Shown here piece after piece: positions 26,384 through 34,740 of a stretch of DNA of 64,000 nucleotides (within the stretch, counting starts at the first letter, position 1; each line of letters opens with the position of its first letter). The DNA comes from Bog-159 sp035308525 (GTDB taxonomy: Bacteria; Acidobacteriota; Terriglobia; Bryobacterales; Bryobacteraceae), in assembly GCA_035308525.1 (NCBI GenBank), contig DATGGM010000144.1, positions 1-64,000 of the forward strand, read 5' to 3'. The position numbers were made by a program, and so were the translations under genes. The notes beneath the pieces are model-generated. The model was not told the origin of the DNA and ran no database searches. It saw only the letters and a program-made list of their open reading frames with translations.

Positions 26384-27535
26384 ATGAGAGAACGCATTCT
26401 AGCCATCATCACCAAAGAGCTGAGCCAGATGTTCCGCAACCGGCGCACGCGCCTGTTTCTTTTCGTCCCGCCCATGTTCCAACTCATCATCTTCGGCTAC
26501 GCCGTGAACCTGGACGTGGACAACCTGCGCATGGGATGGATGGACATGGATCAAACGCCGCAGAGCCACGACCTGCTGGCGTCCTTCCAGGGATCCGGCC
26601 GGTTCCTGCTCACGGCTCTGCCGCAGAATGAAAAGGAGATCCAGGATACGCTGGACCGCGGCGACGCGCAGGTGATCGTGCGGGTGATGCCGGGATTCGG
26701 CCGGGATATCATGCTGGGCCGCCCGACCTCGGCGCAGATTCTGGTGGACGGCACCAACTCCAACACCGCGTCGCTGGCCTCCGCGTATACCAGCCAGCTG
26801 GTGGCCGGCTACTCGGCCCGCCTGGCGCCCGCACAGATGCAATCGCGCGTGATGGCCCGCGCGGGCATGGGCGCCATGAGCATGAAAGCGCCGAGGATTA
26901 CCGACAGTGCGCGGGTGTGGTTCAATCCCGACCTGAAGAGCCGCAACTATTTCGTCCCCGGCGTGATCTGCAACCTGATTATGGTGGTGACCGTGATGCT
27001 CACGGCCATGGCCATCGTCCGCGAAAAGGAGATCGGCACCATGGAACAGTTGATGGTGACCCCCATCCGCCCGATGGAGCTCATGATCGGCAAGATGCTG
27101 CCCGCCGCGCTGGTGGGCATGATGGACCTGGTACTGATGACTACGGCGGCCCTATTGATCTTCAGCATCCCATTTCGCGGCAATCCCCTGGTGCTGGTAC
27201 TCAGCGCGGCTTTATTCCTGCTCACCAGCCTGGGCATGGGCCTGTTTATTTCGACCATCGCCAGCACACAGCAGCAGGCCATCATGTCTTCGTCGCTGAT
27301 CGCCATCCCCACGTTCATGCTGAGCGGCTTCGCTTATCCCATCCGCAACATGCCCGTCGCGGTGCAGTATTTTACGTATTTCAACCCGCTGCGTTACCTG
27401 ATTGAGATTGTGCGCGGCATCTTTCTCAAGGGCACCGGCATTAGCGTGCTATGGCCTCAAATGCTGACCCTGTTAATCTACGGCATGATCGTAATGGGAC
27501 TCAGCGCGACGAGCTTCCGAAAGAAATTGGATTAG
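26384..27535 (+). CDS. ABC-2 type permease (YbhR-like)
   Basis: A 383-residue paralogue of the preceding permease, with the same layout: ITKELSQMFRNRRTRLFLFV, TM1, an extracytoplasmic domain (about 45-185), and EKEIGTMEQLMVTPIRPMEL between TM2 and TM3. The ATG at 26384 lies 5 bp after the previous stop; frame extension upstream is an artefact. It is the last gene of the export operon. Related systems export drugs or hydrophobic metabolites; the substrate here is unknown. Confidence 0.87.
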   Translation: MRERILAIITKELSQMFRNRRTRLFLFVPPMFQLIIFGYAVNLDVDNLRMGWMDMDQTPQSHDLLASFQGSGRFLLTALPQNEKEIQDTLDRGDAQVIVRVMPGFGRDIMLGRPTSAQILVDGTNSNTASLASAYTSQLVAGYSARLAPAQMQSRVMARAGMGAMSMKAPRITDSARVWFNPDLKSRNYFVPGVICNLIMVVTVMLTAMAIVREKEIGTMEQLMVTPIRPMELMIGKMLPAALVGMMDLVLMTTAALLIFSIPFRGNPLVLVLSAALFLLTSLGMGLFISTIASTQQQAIMSSSLIAIPTFMLSGFAYPIRNMPVAVQYFTYFNPLRYLIEIVRGIFLKGTGISVLWPQMLTLLIYGMIVMGLSATSFRKKLD

Positions 27536-27551
27536 ACTATAGGAACGCGTT

Positions 27552-28109
27552 ATGACTTTCGTCGAGCAATATAGGTCCGATCTGTTGAAAGCCATCGAGT
27601 CTGTGGATCTCGATAAGGTGAGTCAGGTAATCGAGTGGTTCAGGGAAGCGCGGGATAGCGGGCGGCATGTGTTTGTTTGCGGCAACGGGGGCAGCGCCGC
27701 TACGGCTTCACACTTCGCGTGTGACATCGTAAAAGGGTGCAGCTACAACCGTGACAAGCGGTTTCGTATCATGGCGCTAACCGATCAGCTCCCGACCATA
27801 ACGGCTTATGCAAACGATGTCGGCTACGACGTGATCTTCTCCGAGCAACTCAAGAACTTTGCCCAGCCGGGCGACCTGTTCATGGCCATCAGCGGCTCCG
27901 GAAATTCCCCTAACGTGGTGCTCGCCATGGACTACGCCAACTCCATCGGATGCCGCACCGTGGCTCTCACCGGCCGCGACGGCGGCAAGCTGGGCCCGAA
28001 AGCCCAGTTGAACATTCAGGTGCCGGTGGCGCACATGGGCCGTATCGAGGACGTCCACATGAATGTGTGCCACATGATCGGGTACTATTTCATGGATTGC
28101 GGCGCCTAG
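27552..28109 (+). CDS. gmhA: SIS-domain sugar-phosphate isomerase, GmhA-like
   Basis: A 185-residue SIS-fold protein of GmhA length. VFVCGNGGSAATASHFACDI contains the phosphate-binding turn, AISGSGNSPNV the second SIS loop, and IEDVHMNVCHMI the C-terminal helix with the Glu/His of sedoheptulose-7-phosphate isomerases. GmhA converts sedoheptulose 7-phosphate to D-glycero-D-manno-heptose 7-phosphate. The next enzymes of that pathway (kinase, phosphatase, nucleotidyltransferase) lie at 46.2-48.4 kb. It follows the export operon by 16 bp and may be cotranscribed. TAGGAAC serves as ribosome binding site. Confidence 0.8.
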   Translation: MTFVEQYRSDLLKAIESVDLDKVSQVIEWFREARDSGRHVFVCGNGGSAATASHFACDIVKGCSYNRDKRFRIMALTDQLPTITAYANDVGYDVIFSEQLKNFAQPGDLFMAISGSGNSPNVVLAMDYANSIGCRTVALTGRDGGKLGPKAQLNIQVPVAHMGRIEDVHMNVCHMIGYYFMDCGA

Positions 28110-28113
28110 AGCC

Positions 28114-28176
28114 TTACTGTGCTCCGCCTGGAAGCGCGCCAACCAGCGTTCCCGTCTGAATCGCTAATGGCTTGAA
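28114..28176 (-). pseudogene. Possible C-terminal remnant of a third copy of the 28-29 kb secreted paralogues
   Basis: On the minus strand a short frame reads LAIQTGTL and stops nine codons later (TAA, 28116-28114). The two intact paralogues downstream on this strand end in LAVQTGTLTATAQ and LGIQTGTLTATIP. The remaining 180 bp up to 28359 show no start, no signal peptide and no further similarity. The match is only eight residues, so chance is possible. The intergenic stretch otherwise holds nothing recognisable. Confidence 0.35.
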
Positions 28177-28359
28177 AGCAGCCGCCCAGCAGTCTACACT
28201 CTCTCGTGTAAGCGTAGATGGAACTGCGGGAGGAATAGGGTACCAGGGTGATCCCTACCTTGTGCTTGCCGATACTAACCCTTCGGTGTATCAGCAGGAC
28301 GCAATTAAAGCTTAGTCAGGCGAAGCAGGGGCTGTTGGTCGAAAGCCGAACGTGAGTAG

Positions 28360-28944
28360 CTATTGGGCCGTGGCCGTCAGTGTGCCGGTCTGGACTGCCA
28401 GAACTGTCGCCGCGGTAGTGTTCGCGTAAGTTACCGTGGCGTTGGTCGGGTCGAGCGTCACACTCGGGAAGGGACGGATGAGCGGTTTGACCATGGTCCC
28501 GCCCGGCAAAGTAATATTAGCCGTAACCGTGAGGGCGATACCCAGAACTTTTACCGGGAAGGTACAGGTGAATTTATCTGCTGTCGCGCCGGCGGTCTGC
28601 TGCAGTGTCACAGCCTTGCTCGCGATCGGTATCGCTGTCCCGGGAACCAGCTGGGAATACACGGTCCCCTTCATAGTCAGCGAGTTGAAAATGGCCCAGT
28701 TCCGGCCGTGTTTCGCCGGCACCATGGAAGAGTTGCCGACTACGCTGATCGCGAACTGCTGACCGGCCAACTTGAGCGAGTCGGCCCCGCTCACCGGCGC
28801 CGCCGCGAATGTCCCGGCCGTGACGGCGAAGGTGACATTCGTGCCGCTATCCGGCGTCGCGGCGGCCAATCTCGGCACGATCGCGCCGCTCGAAATCACC
28901 GCTGCCGCGATGGTCAACGACAGCATTTTTCGAATGTTCAACAT
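28360..28944 (-). CDS. Small secreted protein, paralogue A
   Basis: A 194-residue protein with a signal peptide (MLNIRKMLSLTIAAAVISSG...). The mature part is a Thr/Ala/Val-rich beta protein with no Cys pair and no known motif. It aligns along its length with the product at 29080-29646: shared SGADSLKLAG, NATVTY and QTGTLTAT elements. ATG 28944 is preferred over 28947 because AGGAGG is 5 bp rather than 2 bp away. Function unknown. The duplicates lie in tandem on the same strand. Confidence 0.75.
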   Translation of the reverse strand: MLNIRKMLSLTIAAAVISSGAIVPRLAAATPDSGTNVTFAVTAGTFAAAPVSGADSLKLAGQQFAISVVGNSSMVPAKHGRNWAIFNSLTMKGTVYSQLVPGTAIPIASKAVTLQQTAGATADKFTCTFPVKVLGIALTVTANITLPGGTMVKPLIRPFPSVTLDPTNATVTYANTTAATVLAVQTGTLTATAQ

Positions 28945-29079
28945 CATTGCCTCCTACCTCTTTCAGTCCATCCCCGCAGTCTAGACTGCCGGGAAAATGA
29001 TTTCAAGCCATAACACCGTTTTTCTCGCAATTTGGTACTGGTACCGCAATGCCCCGTGCGATGCGGGGCGGCCAGACGA

Positions 29080-29646
29080 CTACGGAATCGTGGCAGTCAG
29101 CGTGCCTGTTTGAATACCCAACGTCGTACTGTCACTGCTATTGGAATAAGTCACTGTGGCGTTGGCCGGAGTGAGAGTCACGGCCGAAAAGGGATGGAGC
29201 AGCGGCTTGGTGATGGTGCCCAACGGCATCGTGACCATCGCTTTGATCACCAAACTGATCCCGACTACCTTAATGGGCGCCTCCATGATAAAAGTGTCAC
29301 TCACGTTCGGTGTGATGCCCTGGATGATGGTTGCTTCGCCGCTGGAGATAGGCACCGGCGTGGAGCCGATCAACCCGGAGTGCACCGTGCCGGTCAACTT
29401 CAGCTTGTTGTAAGCCGCATAACCCGGACCGGTCTTGTAGGGCACGGTGGCCGCGCTCACCGCGATGGTGACCGTGAACGGCTCGCCCGAAAGCTTCAGC
29501 GTATCGGCTCCAGTCGAGGGGGACCCAGAGAATGTACCGGACGCCGTGTACGTAATGATCGGCGCGGTAGCCGCCGCCGCCGACATGGCGAAACAACAAA
29601 TGGCCATTACCGTGATTGCAATAGTCAGCATCTTTCGAAACATCAT
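29080..29646 (-). CDS. Small secreted protein, paralogue B
   Basis: A 188-residue protein with a signal peptide (MMFRKMLTIAITVMAICCFAMSAAAA). The mature domain parallels paralogue A: TGADTLKLSGEPF, YNKLKLTGTVHSGL, NATVTYSN and the end QTGTLTATIP. Start 29646 is chosen because GGGAG lies 9 bp upstream; the longer frame adds 15 residues that would spoil the signal peptide. About 130 bp separate the two paralogues. No function recognised. Confidence 0.75.
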   Translation of the reverse strand: MMFRKMLTIAITVMAICCFAMSAAAATAPIITYTASGTFSGSPSTGADTLKLSGEPFTVTIAVSAATVPYKTGPGYAAYNKLKLTGTVHSGLIGSTPVPISSGEATIIQGITPNVSDTFIMEAPIKVVGISLVIKAMVTMPLGTITKPLLHPFSAVTLTPANATVTYSNSSDSTTLGIQTGTLTATIP

Positions 29647-29808
29647 GATCTTGTTCTCCCTGATTCTTTTGAAAATTATTACAGCCCTCACCAGATTTTA
29701 GACGGCTGACAAGTGATAACTCAAGCTGGCCGAAATTTCGCGGTACCAAAAGGCGCGGCAGTACTGCTTTTGGTGAGTGTGGGCTTCCACACTCTTTTAA
29801 TCCGCCGG

Positions 29809-32800
29809 TTACTGCGCCGCCAATGACGGTCCACCCACCACGTTGGAAGGGCTCGACACGTTGCCCACGCTGTCTTCGGCAATTACAAAATAAAGCGTCT
29901 GCAAGGTGTTGGGAGCGGTTTCCGAGTACACGGTACCGCTCACCCGGACCAGATACTCCGGCGCGCTCGGGTAGCCGAAAAGCGCGCTGGTAGCGGGGAG
30001 GGCGTGCGGCGACATCGAACAGATGGACGGCGCCCCCGGCTCGCTGCATGCCGCGGCCGCCTGGGGATTGACCCCGGCCGGCGGAGGCGTGGTTTCGCTG
30101 GGCGAGCAGGTAATCCGATAGACCAGGTAATCCATGGCGCCGCTGACCGCGCTCCATGAGAGGGACACTGTGCCTGGGGGAATGCTGCCGGCTGCGGCGG
30201 AGTGTGCCACCGGAGGGGTCAAAGTCGTAGTGTTTGCCCCGGCCAACACGGCGCACTGCGGATAAGTGCAGTGCTTCGTGAGTAGTCGGACATCCGCAAG
30301 GGTGATCTTTCCATCCCGGTTGAGATCCATTGGATCGTTGGGTTGCGCCTTGGTGTTCAACCTGGCCTGCATGAGGCTCACATCCCTCTGGTCGACTACA
30401 CCATCTTTGTTGAAATCCAGAACGCCGTTGTCCAGGTTGAATACCTGGGTCCCGCCGACCGATCGGGCGGTGCCCATGAACAGTCCGAATGGCGTGGCGG
30501 CAAAGCTGCGGCTTCCGGTATTGCGACCGTCGCCCAGGCCGACTTTGCTCACCGACGTCCAATGGACGCCATCGGGGGTGCGCCAGACATCCGTACCGTA
30601 TTCTTGAGACCAGAGCGGTCCGAACGTGGGTTGCGGGACATTGTCGGAACTCCAGTCCCACGTGCCCATGTAAAGTCCCTTCGATCCCACTCCCATCCTC
30701 CAGAAATGCCCGGTAAATCCGTTGGCGAAGTACTGTCCGATTCCGCTGAGCGGAAGAATGGCCTGGCCGGCGCCCGGCTGTCCTGCCGGAATGGCTCGGG
30801 GATTTCCCACGATGAGATCCCAGCTATTATTCAAGTCCAGCGTCGTTCCGTTGTAGACCGCCACCTGACCCGTCGTATCCGGATGAATGCGAACTAATTC
30901 ATTGGGCCGGTCGGTGCCCACATACAGACACCCGATCAGAGGGCAATAAGTCGGATCGGTGAAGATCTCCATGCTCATGGCGTAGTCGGCGATCAGATTC
31001 TGGGCGAAGCCGCCTTGCGTGATGATCGGGTTCCAAGTATAAGGCGGCGTACCCAACCCGTTTGTCGACCAGACGCCATACAATTGCTTCTGACCGGTGA
31101 TGGACGGGCTGCCGGTGCCCGCGTACATGGAGTTATTGAAGTTGTCGAGAATCCAAATGGGAAGTGTGGCTGTTGGCGGGCTGGCCCACGTATAGCAGGC
31201 TACCTGCGGGCAATTATCGCCCAGGGCCGGATTAACTCCCGGCAAGGTCGTGATCACGCGGCCAACACCCGGAAAGTCTCCCACCTGTAGGAAGAGCGTG
31301 CCATTCTGAAGACAACCGGGACTCGGTGCGCTGCATAGCTGCGCCGCCGAGCGGATGCTGAAATTCGGAAACGCCGGCGACGTGTACACCCCGTTGGCGG
31401 TAAGCGAGCCCAGGAAGCACGGCGATGTGCCGCATGTCCCCGGAGTCCAGACACTGCCTTGGCCCGCCACCAGCGTCACGGCGCCGTTCTGCGGCAGCGG
31501 GTTCCAATTCACTCCATCCGTGGTGCGCAGAATGCGCGGCGGAGGCCACGATCCCTGCGGGACGCAACCAATTGTAAGACTCTTTGAAGGATTGCATTCG
31601 AAGATCTCACCGGAAGTCACGCCGCCGGCGTACAAGGCCTGCACGCCGCCAGGCTCGTTCACCACTGTCAAACCACGGAAGCCGATGTCTCGGGCAGTCG
31701 CCACCAGCGGGCCCGTGGGACCGGGAGGGCCGGTGCATTTACCGCCGCAGCTAACCGTGCTCAGCGAGTTAGGCGACTGGAAGACCATTGTCCAGAGGTT
31801 AGTCGCGGGATTGTATTGCCAGATTTCCGCTTGCAGGGGCAGATTGTGATAGTCCGGCGTACAGTCACCGATGCCCGGCGGATAAAGGCTCGGACTGCCG
31901 AGCTGTATGGCGGTAGTGGCGGAGGTGACGCAATAGGTCTCCCGGCCTGTCCCGACATAAAGCATGTTGTTGAACCAGGCCATCGACCACGCCCAGGTGT
32001 TATGCTGATCGCCAAATCCACCCGTAGCGACCTGGGTGACGCCGGGCTGCTCATTGGCCAATGCGAGTACGTGTGCGTTGATGTAGTTGAAAGAACTGTC
32101 CCCCATGCGCAACATGTAATGATTCACCGGAATAACTCCGAGCTCCATCGCATAAGTAGTCGGCAGCAGCGTTTCGGGGTAAGTTACTAACCCATCGTTT
32201 GCCGGAGCTTTCGAGGCGCCTGTGATAGATGTCAGAATAGGTCCGGTGATGGCGGTCGGACAGGTCGGCTGGCCGGGCCCGCATGCGTAAGTGTTGCCGG
32301 ACAACGTATAGAATGGAACCCGGGCATTCTGGAAGATCGGATCCCACTGCGCCCGCATTTGCTGGACGGGGGCTATCTCCATGGACTGCACGCCGGGAGT
32401 GTTCAGGTTCGCGATGGCACAGGCCGCGGCGCCGGCTGGGCTGAAGCACCAGTCAGCCAGCGCATCCCCCTGGTTCGGCGTTCCGATTTCGATTACCGCA
32501 CTGGCGATGCCGATCCACTGAGGGTTGGCGATGGCATCCTGCAGATCCAATCCGCCTTTGGAGTGCGCGACGAAAAACACCTGGCTTACCCCAAAGTGGC
32601 TGAGAATTGCCGGAAACAAAGTCTGGAGCATCGCGGAATCCGTCTGAATGCTCGAACTGCTACCCGAGTTATCGGCGTTCGTGCTCAGGAAAACCGTTCG
32701 AAACCCGGCCTGATAGGCGTAGTCGTACATGTCGTTGGCGGAGCCCAGGCCCGGCGAAGTCGGAGAGGATTTGCACCCACCAACCGGCAGCGGGTTGGGG

Positions 32801-33042
32801 CAGTTGTTGGCCTCGATCCAGTCTACATAGCTGCCACCGAGTCCGTGCACGAACACTACCACGGGCGCCACCGGCATACCCGGCGGGTTCGGTTTCACGG
32901 CGCCGTAGAACAGGTTCGGGTAATTCGCGTCCGCGATCAGGGGCGGAGCCGATGGCGGCGCGGCTTTTGAAACGGGCGCCAGCACCAGAGCCACAGTCAA
33001 CGCAACGAATCCGGAGCTACGAAAAACGGCAGAGGGTAACAT
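29809..33042 (-). CDS. Secreted lipase-like alpha/beta hydrolase with dockerin-type domain
   Basis: A 1077-residue exported protein; ATG 33042 has AAGGAGAA upstream and gives a clean signal peptide (GFVALTVALVLAPVSKA). The N-terminal 310 residues are an alpha/beta hydrolase: FVHGLGGSYVDW oxyanion region, and nucleophile elbow AHSKGG (Ser about 161), as in lipases. The middle (about 320-860) looks like a kelch/BNR-type beta-propeller. Residues about 870-925 form a dockerin-I-like pair of calcium loops (DFNKDGVVDQRDVSLMQARL and DLNRDGKITLADVRLLTKHC). A fibronectin-III-like domain ends the protein. No cohesin is visible in the window. Confidence 0.78.
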   Translation of the reverse strand: MLPSAVFRSSGFVALTVALVLAPVSKAAPPSAPPLIADANYPNLFYGAVKPNPPGMPVAPVVVFVHGLGGSYVDWIEANNCPNPLPVGGCKSSPTSPGLGSANDMYDYAYQAGFRTVFLSTNADNSGSSSSIQTDSAMLQTLFPAILSHFGVSQVFFVAHSKGGLDLQDAIANPQWIGIASAVIEIGTPNQGDALADWCFSPAGAAACAIANLNTPGVQSMEIAPVQQMRAQWDPIFQNARVPFYTLSGNTYACGPGQPTCPTAITGPILTSITGASKAPANDGLVTYPETLLPTTYAMELGVIPVNHYMLRMGDSSFNYINAHVLALANEQPGVTQVATGGFGDQHNTWAWSMAWFNNMLYVGTGRETYCVTSATTAIQLGSPSLYPPGIGDCTPDYHNLPLQAEIWQYNPATNLWTMVFQSPNSLSTVSCGGKCTGPPGPTGPLVATARDIGFRGLTVVNEPGGVQALYAGGVTSGEIFECNPSKSLTIGCVPQGSWPPPRILRTTDGVNWNPLPQNGAVTLVAGQGSVWTPGTCGTSPCFLGSLTANGVYTSPAFPNFSIRSAAQLCSAPSPGCLQNGTLFLQVGDFPGVGRVITTLPGVNPALGDNCPQVACYTWASPPTATLPIWILDNFNNSMYAGTGSPSITGQKQLYGVWSTNGLGTPPYTWNPIITQGGFAQNLIADYAMSMEIFTDPTYCPLIGCLYVGTDRPNELVRIHPDTTGQVAVYNGTTLDLNNSWDLIVGNPRAIPAGQPGAGQAILPLSGIGQYFANGFTGHFWRMGVGSKGLYMGTWDWSSDNVPQPTFGPLWSQEYGTDVWRTPDGVHWTSVSKVGLGDGRNTGSRSFAATPFGLFMGTARSVGGTQVFNLDNGVLDFNKDGVVDQRDVSLMQARLNTKAQPNDPMDLNRDGKITLADVRLLTKHCTYPQCAVLAGANTTTLTPPVAHSAAAGSIPPGTVSLSWSAVSGAMDYLVYRITCSPSETTPPPAGVNPQAAAACSEPGAPSICSMSPHALPATSALFGYPSAPEYLVRVSGTVYSETAPNTLQTLYFVIAEDSVGNVSSPSNVVGGPSLAAQ

Positions 33043-33198
33043 GGAATTCTCCTTCGAGCCGAATGCGGGCATCACACCGTGCATTCGAGGGCAAACATTC
33101 CCCTAACGCGAAATCTCTAAACGGCTTAACCTTACCATTTTGCGTTTCAGAGTGTCCATAGAATGCGGGAGAGGGGGTACTAGTAACAATAACTGAAC

Positions 33199-34497
33199 TT
33201 AGGCGGCTGCGCGGCTGTTTATGAGCGTTTCCAGGAGGTCCGCGGCGGCCTGCGGTCCCCCATACCTGGCGAAAGCCGCCGCCATGCGCTGTGCGTTCCG
33301 GCGAAACGAAGGCGTACCCAGCACCTGCTCGACGGCAGCGCGCAGCCGCGCGGGCGTACACCTCCCGGGCGGCAGACTGATGCCGGCGCCCGTCTCCACC
33401 ACTCGCCGGGCGATGTCCGGCTTATCCCAGTCGGTAGGCACGATTATTAACGGAACTCCAGCTCTCAAAGTGGTTTGCACGGTCGCCGAGCCCCCGGTGG
33501 TGATCATCACCGCGAGCCGCGGCAACAGTTCCGTGTGCGACACCCACCGGACTACGTGAACATTTGGAGCAATTGGGCCCAAAGCCAGCTCAGACGGCTC
33601 CCGGTTGCCTCCCGTTGTCAGGATGGCTTGCATGGGCAGGTTGGCCAAGCCTTGCGCCGCGGCCGATAATACAAACGGCGACACCACGTGCACGGTGCCT
33701 TCGCTGGCGTGCACCCAGGGCTGATCGGTGGGCAATTGATCCAGCCAGTCAGATGCCTGTTCGTGACGCAGCTTATCCCAAAGACAAGCGCCCACATAAT
33801 GCACCGAGGGCGGCAAATCCTTGCGGTCGTAATCGAATTCGGAGGTGCCCATCACCAGGTAAAGCGGCATGGTGCCGGTAAATTCCAGGACTGAGGTGCG
33901 TATGGGCGCCAGGCCATAGCGTTGACGGACCTCGTTGGCCGCGCGCCGGAACCCGGCTCGGAAAGGCGCCGTGCCCAGCCACACGGACTGCGAGAGCAGC
34001 CTGGTATACCAATTCCGGGGACGCGGCAGCCCCATTCCGAAAAGCGGCGCGTCCGGCCCTGGAACCATGCAGGACAGATACCCCAGCACCGCCACGGGTA
34101 TCCGTTGCTTCTCGTGGAGAACCAGCATAGGCGCCCACATATTCTGCTCGGTCACCAGCACGTCGGGACGCCAGGCAGTACTGATCCGCTCCAGATCCGT
34201 CAACTGCTGTGGAATGCTGCCCAATAGCCACCTCTGGATAGTGGTGCTGAATTGGAGCATAGTCCTCCAGTTCACGGTCCTGGTCTGCTCCGGCGCGAAC
34301 ATGAAGTCGTACATGGCGTCTTCCTCTGCCTTGTCCGAGGGAAAGAAAGGAAAGTTCTCCCCTTCCACCACGCGGGCGGCACGCGGCCCCGAATAAAAGG
34401 CGCACTCGTGGCCACGCTCACGCAATACATGGGCAATCGCCATGGGTTGAAAGACATGGCCGGGAAACGACCAGCAGGTAAACAGGAATCGCGCCAT
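33199..34497 (-). CDS. UGT-type glycosyltransferase (GT1, macrolide/lipid glycosyltransferase-like)
   Basis: A 432-residue GT-B enzyme. The N-terminus FLFTCWSFPGHVFQPMAIAH is the acceptor-domain start of GT1 enzymes. The C-terminal donor site has WVSHTELLPRLAVMITTGG and GVPLIIVPTDWDKPDIARRV, as in macrolide, sterol and rhamnolipid glycosyltransferases. The ATG at 34497 matches the family start; a longer frame adds 16 basic residues. It is divergent from the plus-strand synthase with 243 bp between them. A role in glycosylating the synthase product is inferred only from position and family. Confidence 0.85.
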   Translation of the reverse strand: MARFLFTCWSFPGHVFQPMAIAHVLRERGHECAFYSGPRAARVVEGENFPFFPSDKAEEDAMYDFMFAPEQTRTVNWRTMLQFSTTIQRWLLGSIPQQLTDLERISTAWRPDVLVTEQNMWAPMLVLHEKQRIPVAVLGYLSCMVPGPDAPLFGMGLPRPRNWYTRLLSQSVWLGTAPFRAGFRRAANEVRQRYGLAPIRTSVLEFTGTMPLYLVMGTSEFDYDRKDLPPSVHYVGACLWDKLRHEQASDWLDQLPTDQPWVHASEGTVHVVSPFVLSAAAQGLANLPMQAILTTGGNREPSELALGPIAPNVHVVRWVSHTELLPRLAVMITTGGSATVQTTLRAGVPLIIVPTDWDKPDIARRVVETGAGISLPPGRCTPARLRAAVEQVLGTPSFRRNAQRMAAAFARYGGPQAAADLLETLINSRAAA

Positions 34498-34572
34498 GAG
34501 TTGAAACCAGAGTAACACCGCTCTGGCACGCCTCCGGTTTACCATGTACTTCCATCAGGCGAAGGCGATATC

Positions 34573-34728
34573 ATGGTGCCCGAAATGTGTGGCATGTTCC
34601 GCGGAGCGCTGTGGTTGGTATGGGCCGCCGGATCCGAACCAGCGGCAACGGTCGAGGTGACTGGCTCGCGGGCGGTTAAGAAAGGCAACCCCTCATTGCA
34701 CCCAACCCGTTCTATCGCCGACAATTAA
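34573..34728 (+). other. 51-codon ORF in the leader of the synthase gene
   Basis: An ATG at 34573 preceded by GAAGG opens 51 codons (starting MVPEMCGMFRGALWLVW), ending 12 bp before the synthase ATG. It has no recognised similarity. It could be a leader peptide or chance. It occupies most of the 243-bp gap between glycosyltransferase and synthase, in which no clear promoter was seen. Confidence 0.2.
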
Positions 34729-34740
34729 AGACTCGGGCAA

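Noticed and set aside
34539..34724. Minus-strand 62-codon frame between the GT1 and synthase genes
   Set aside because: No ribosome site and no similarity; the same DNA also has a plus-strand frame, so neither is secure.
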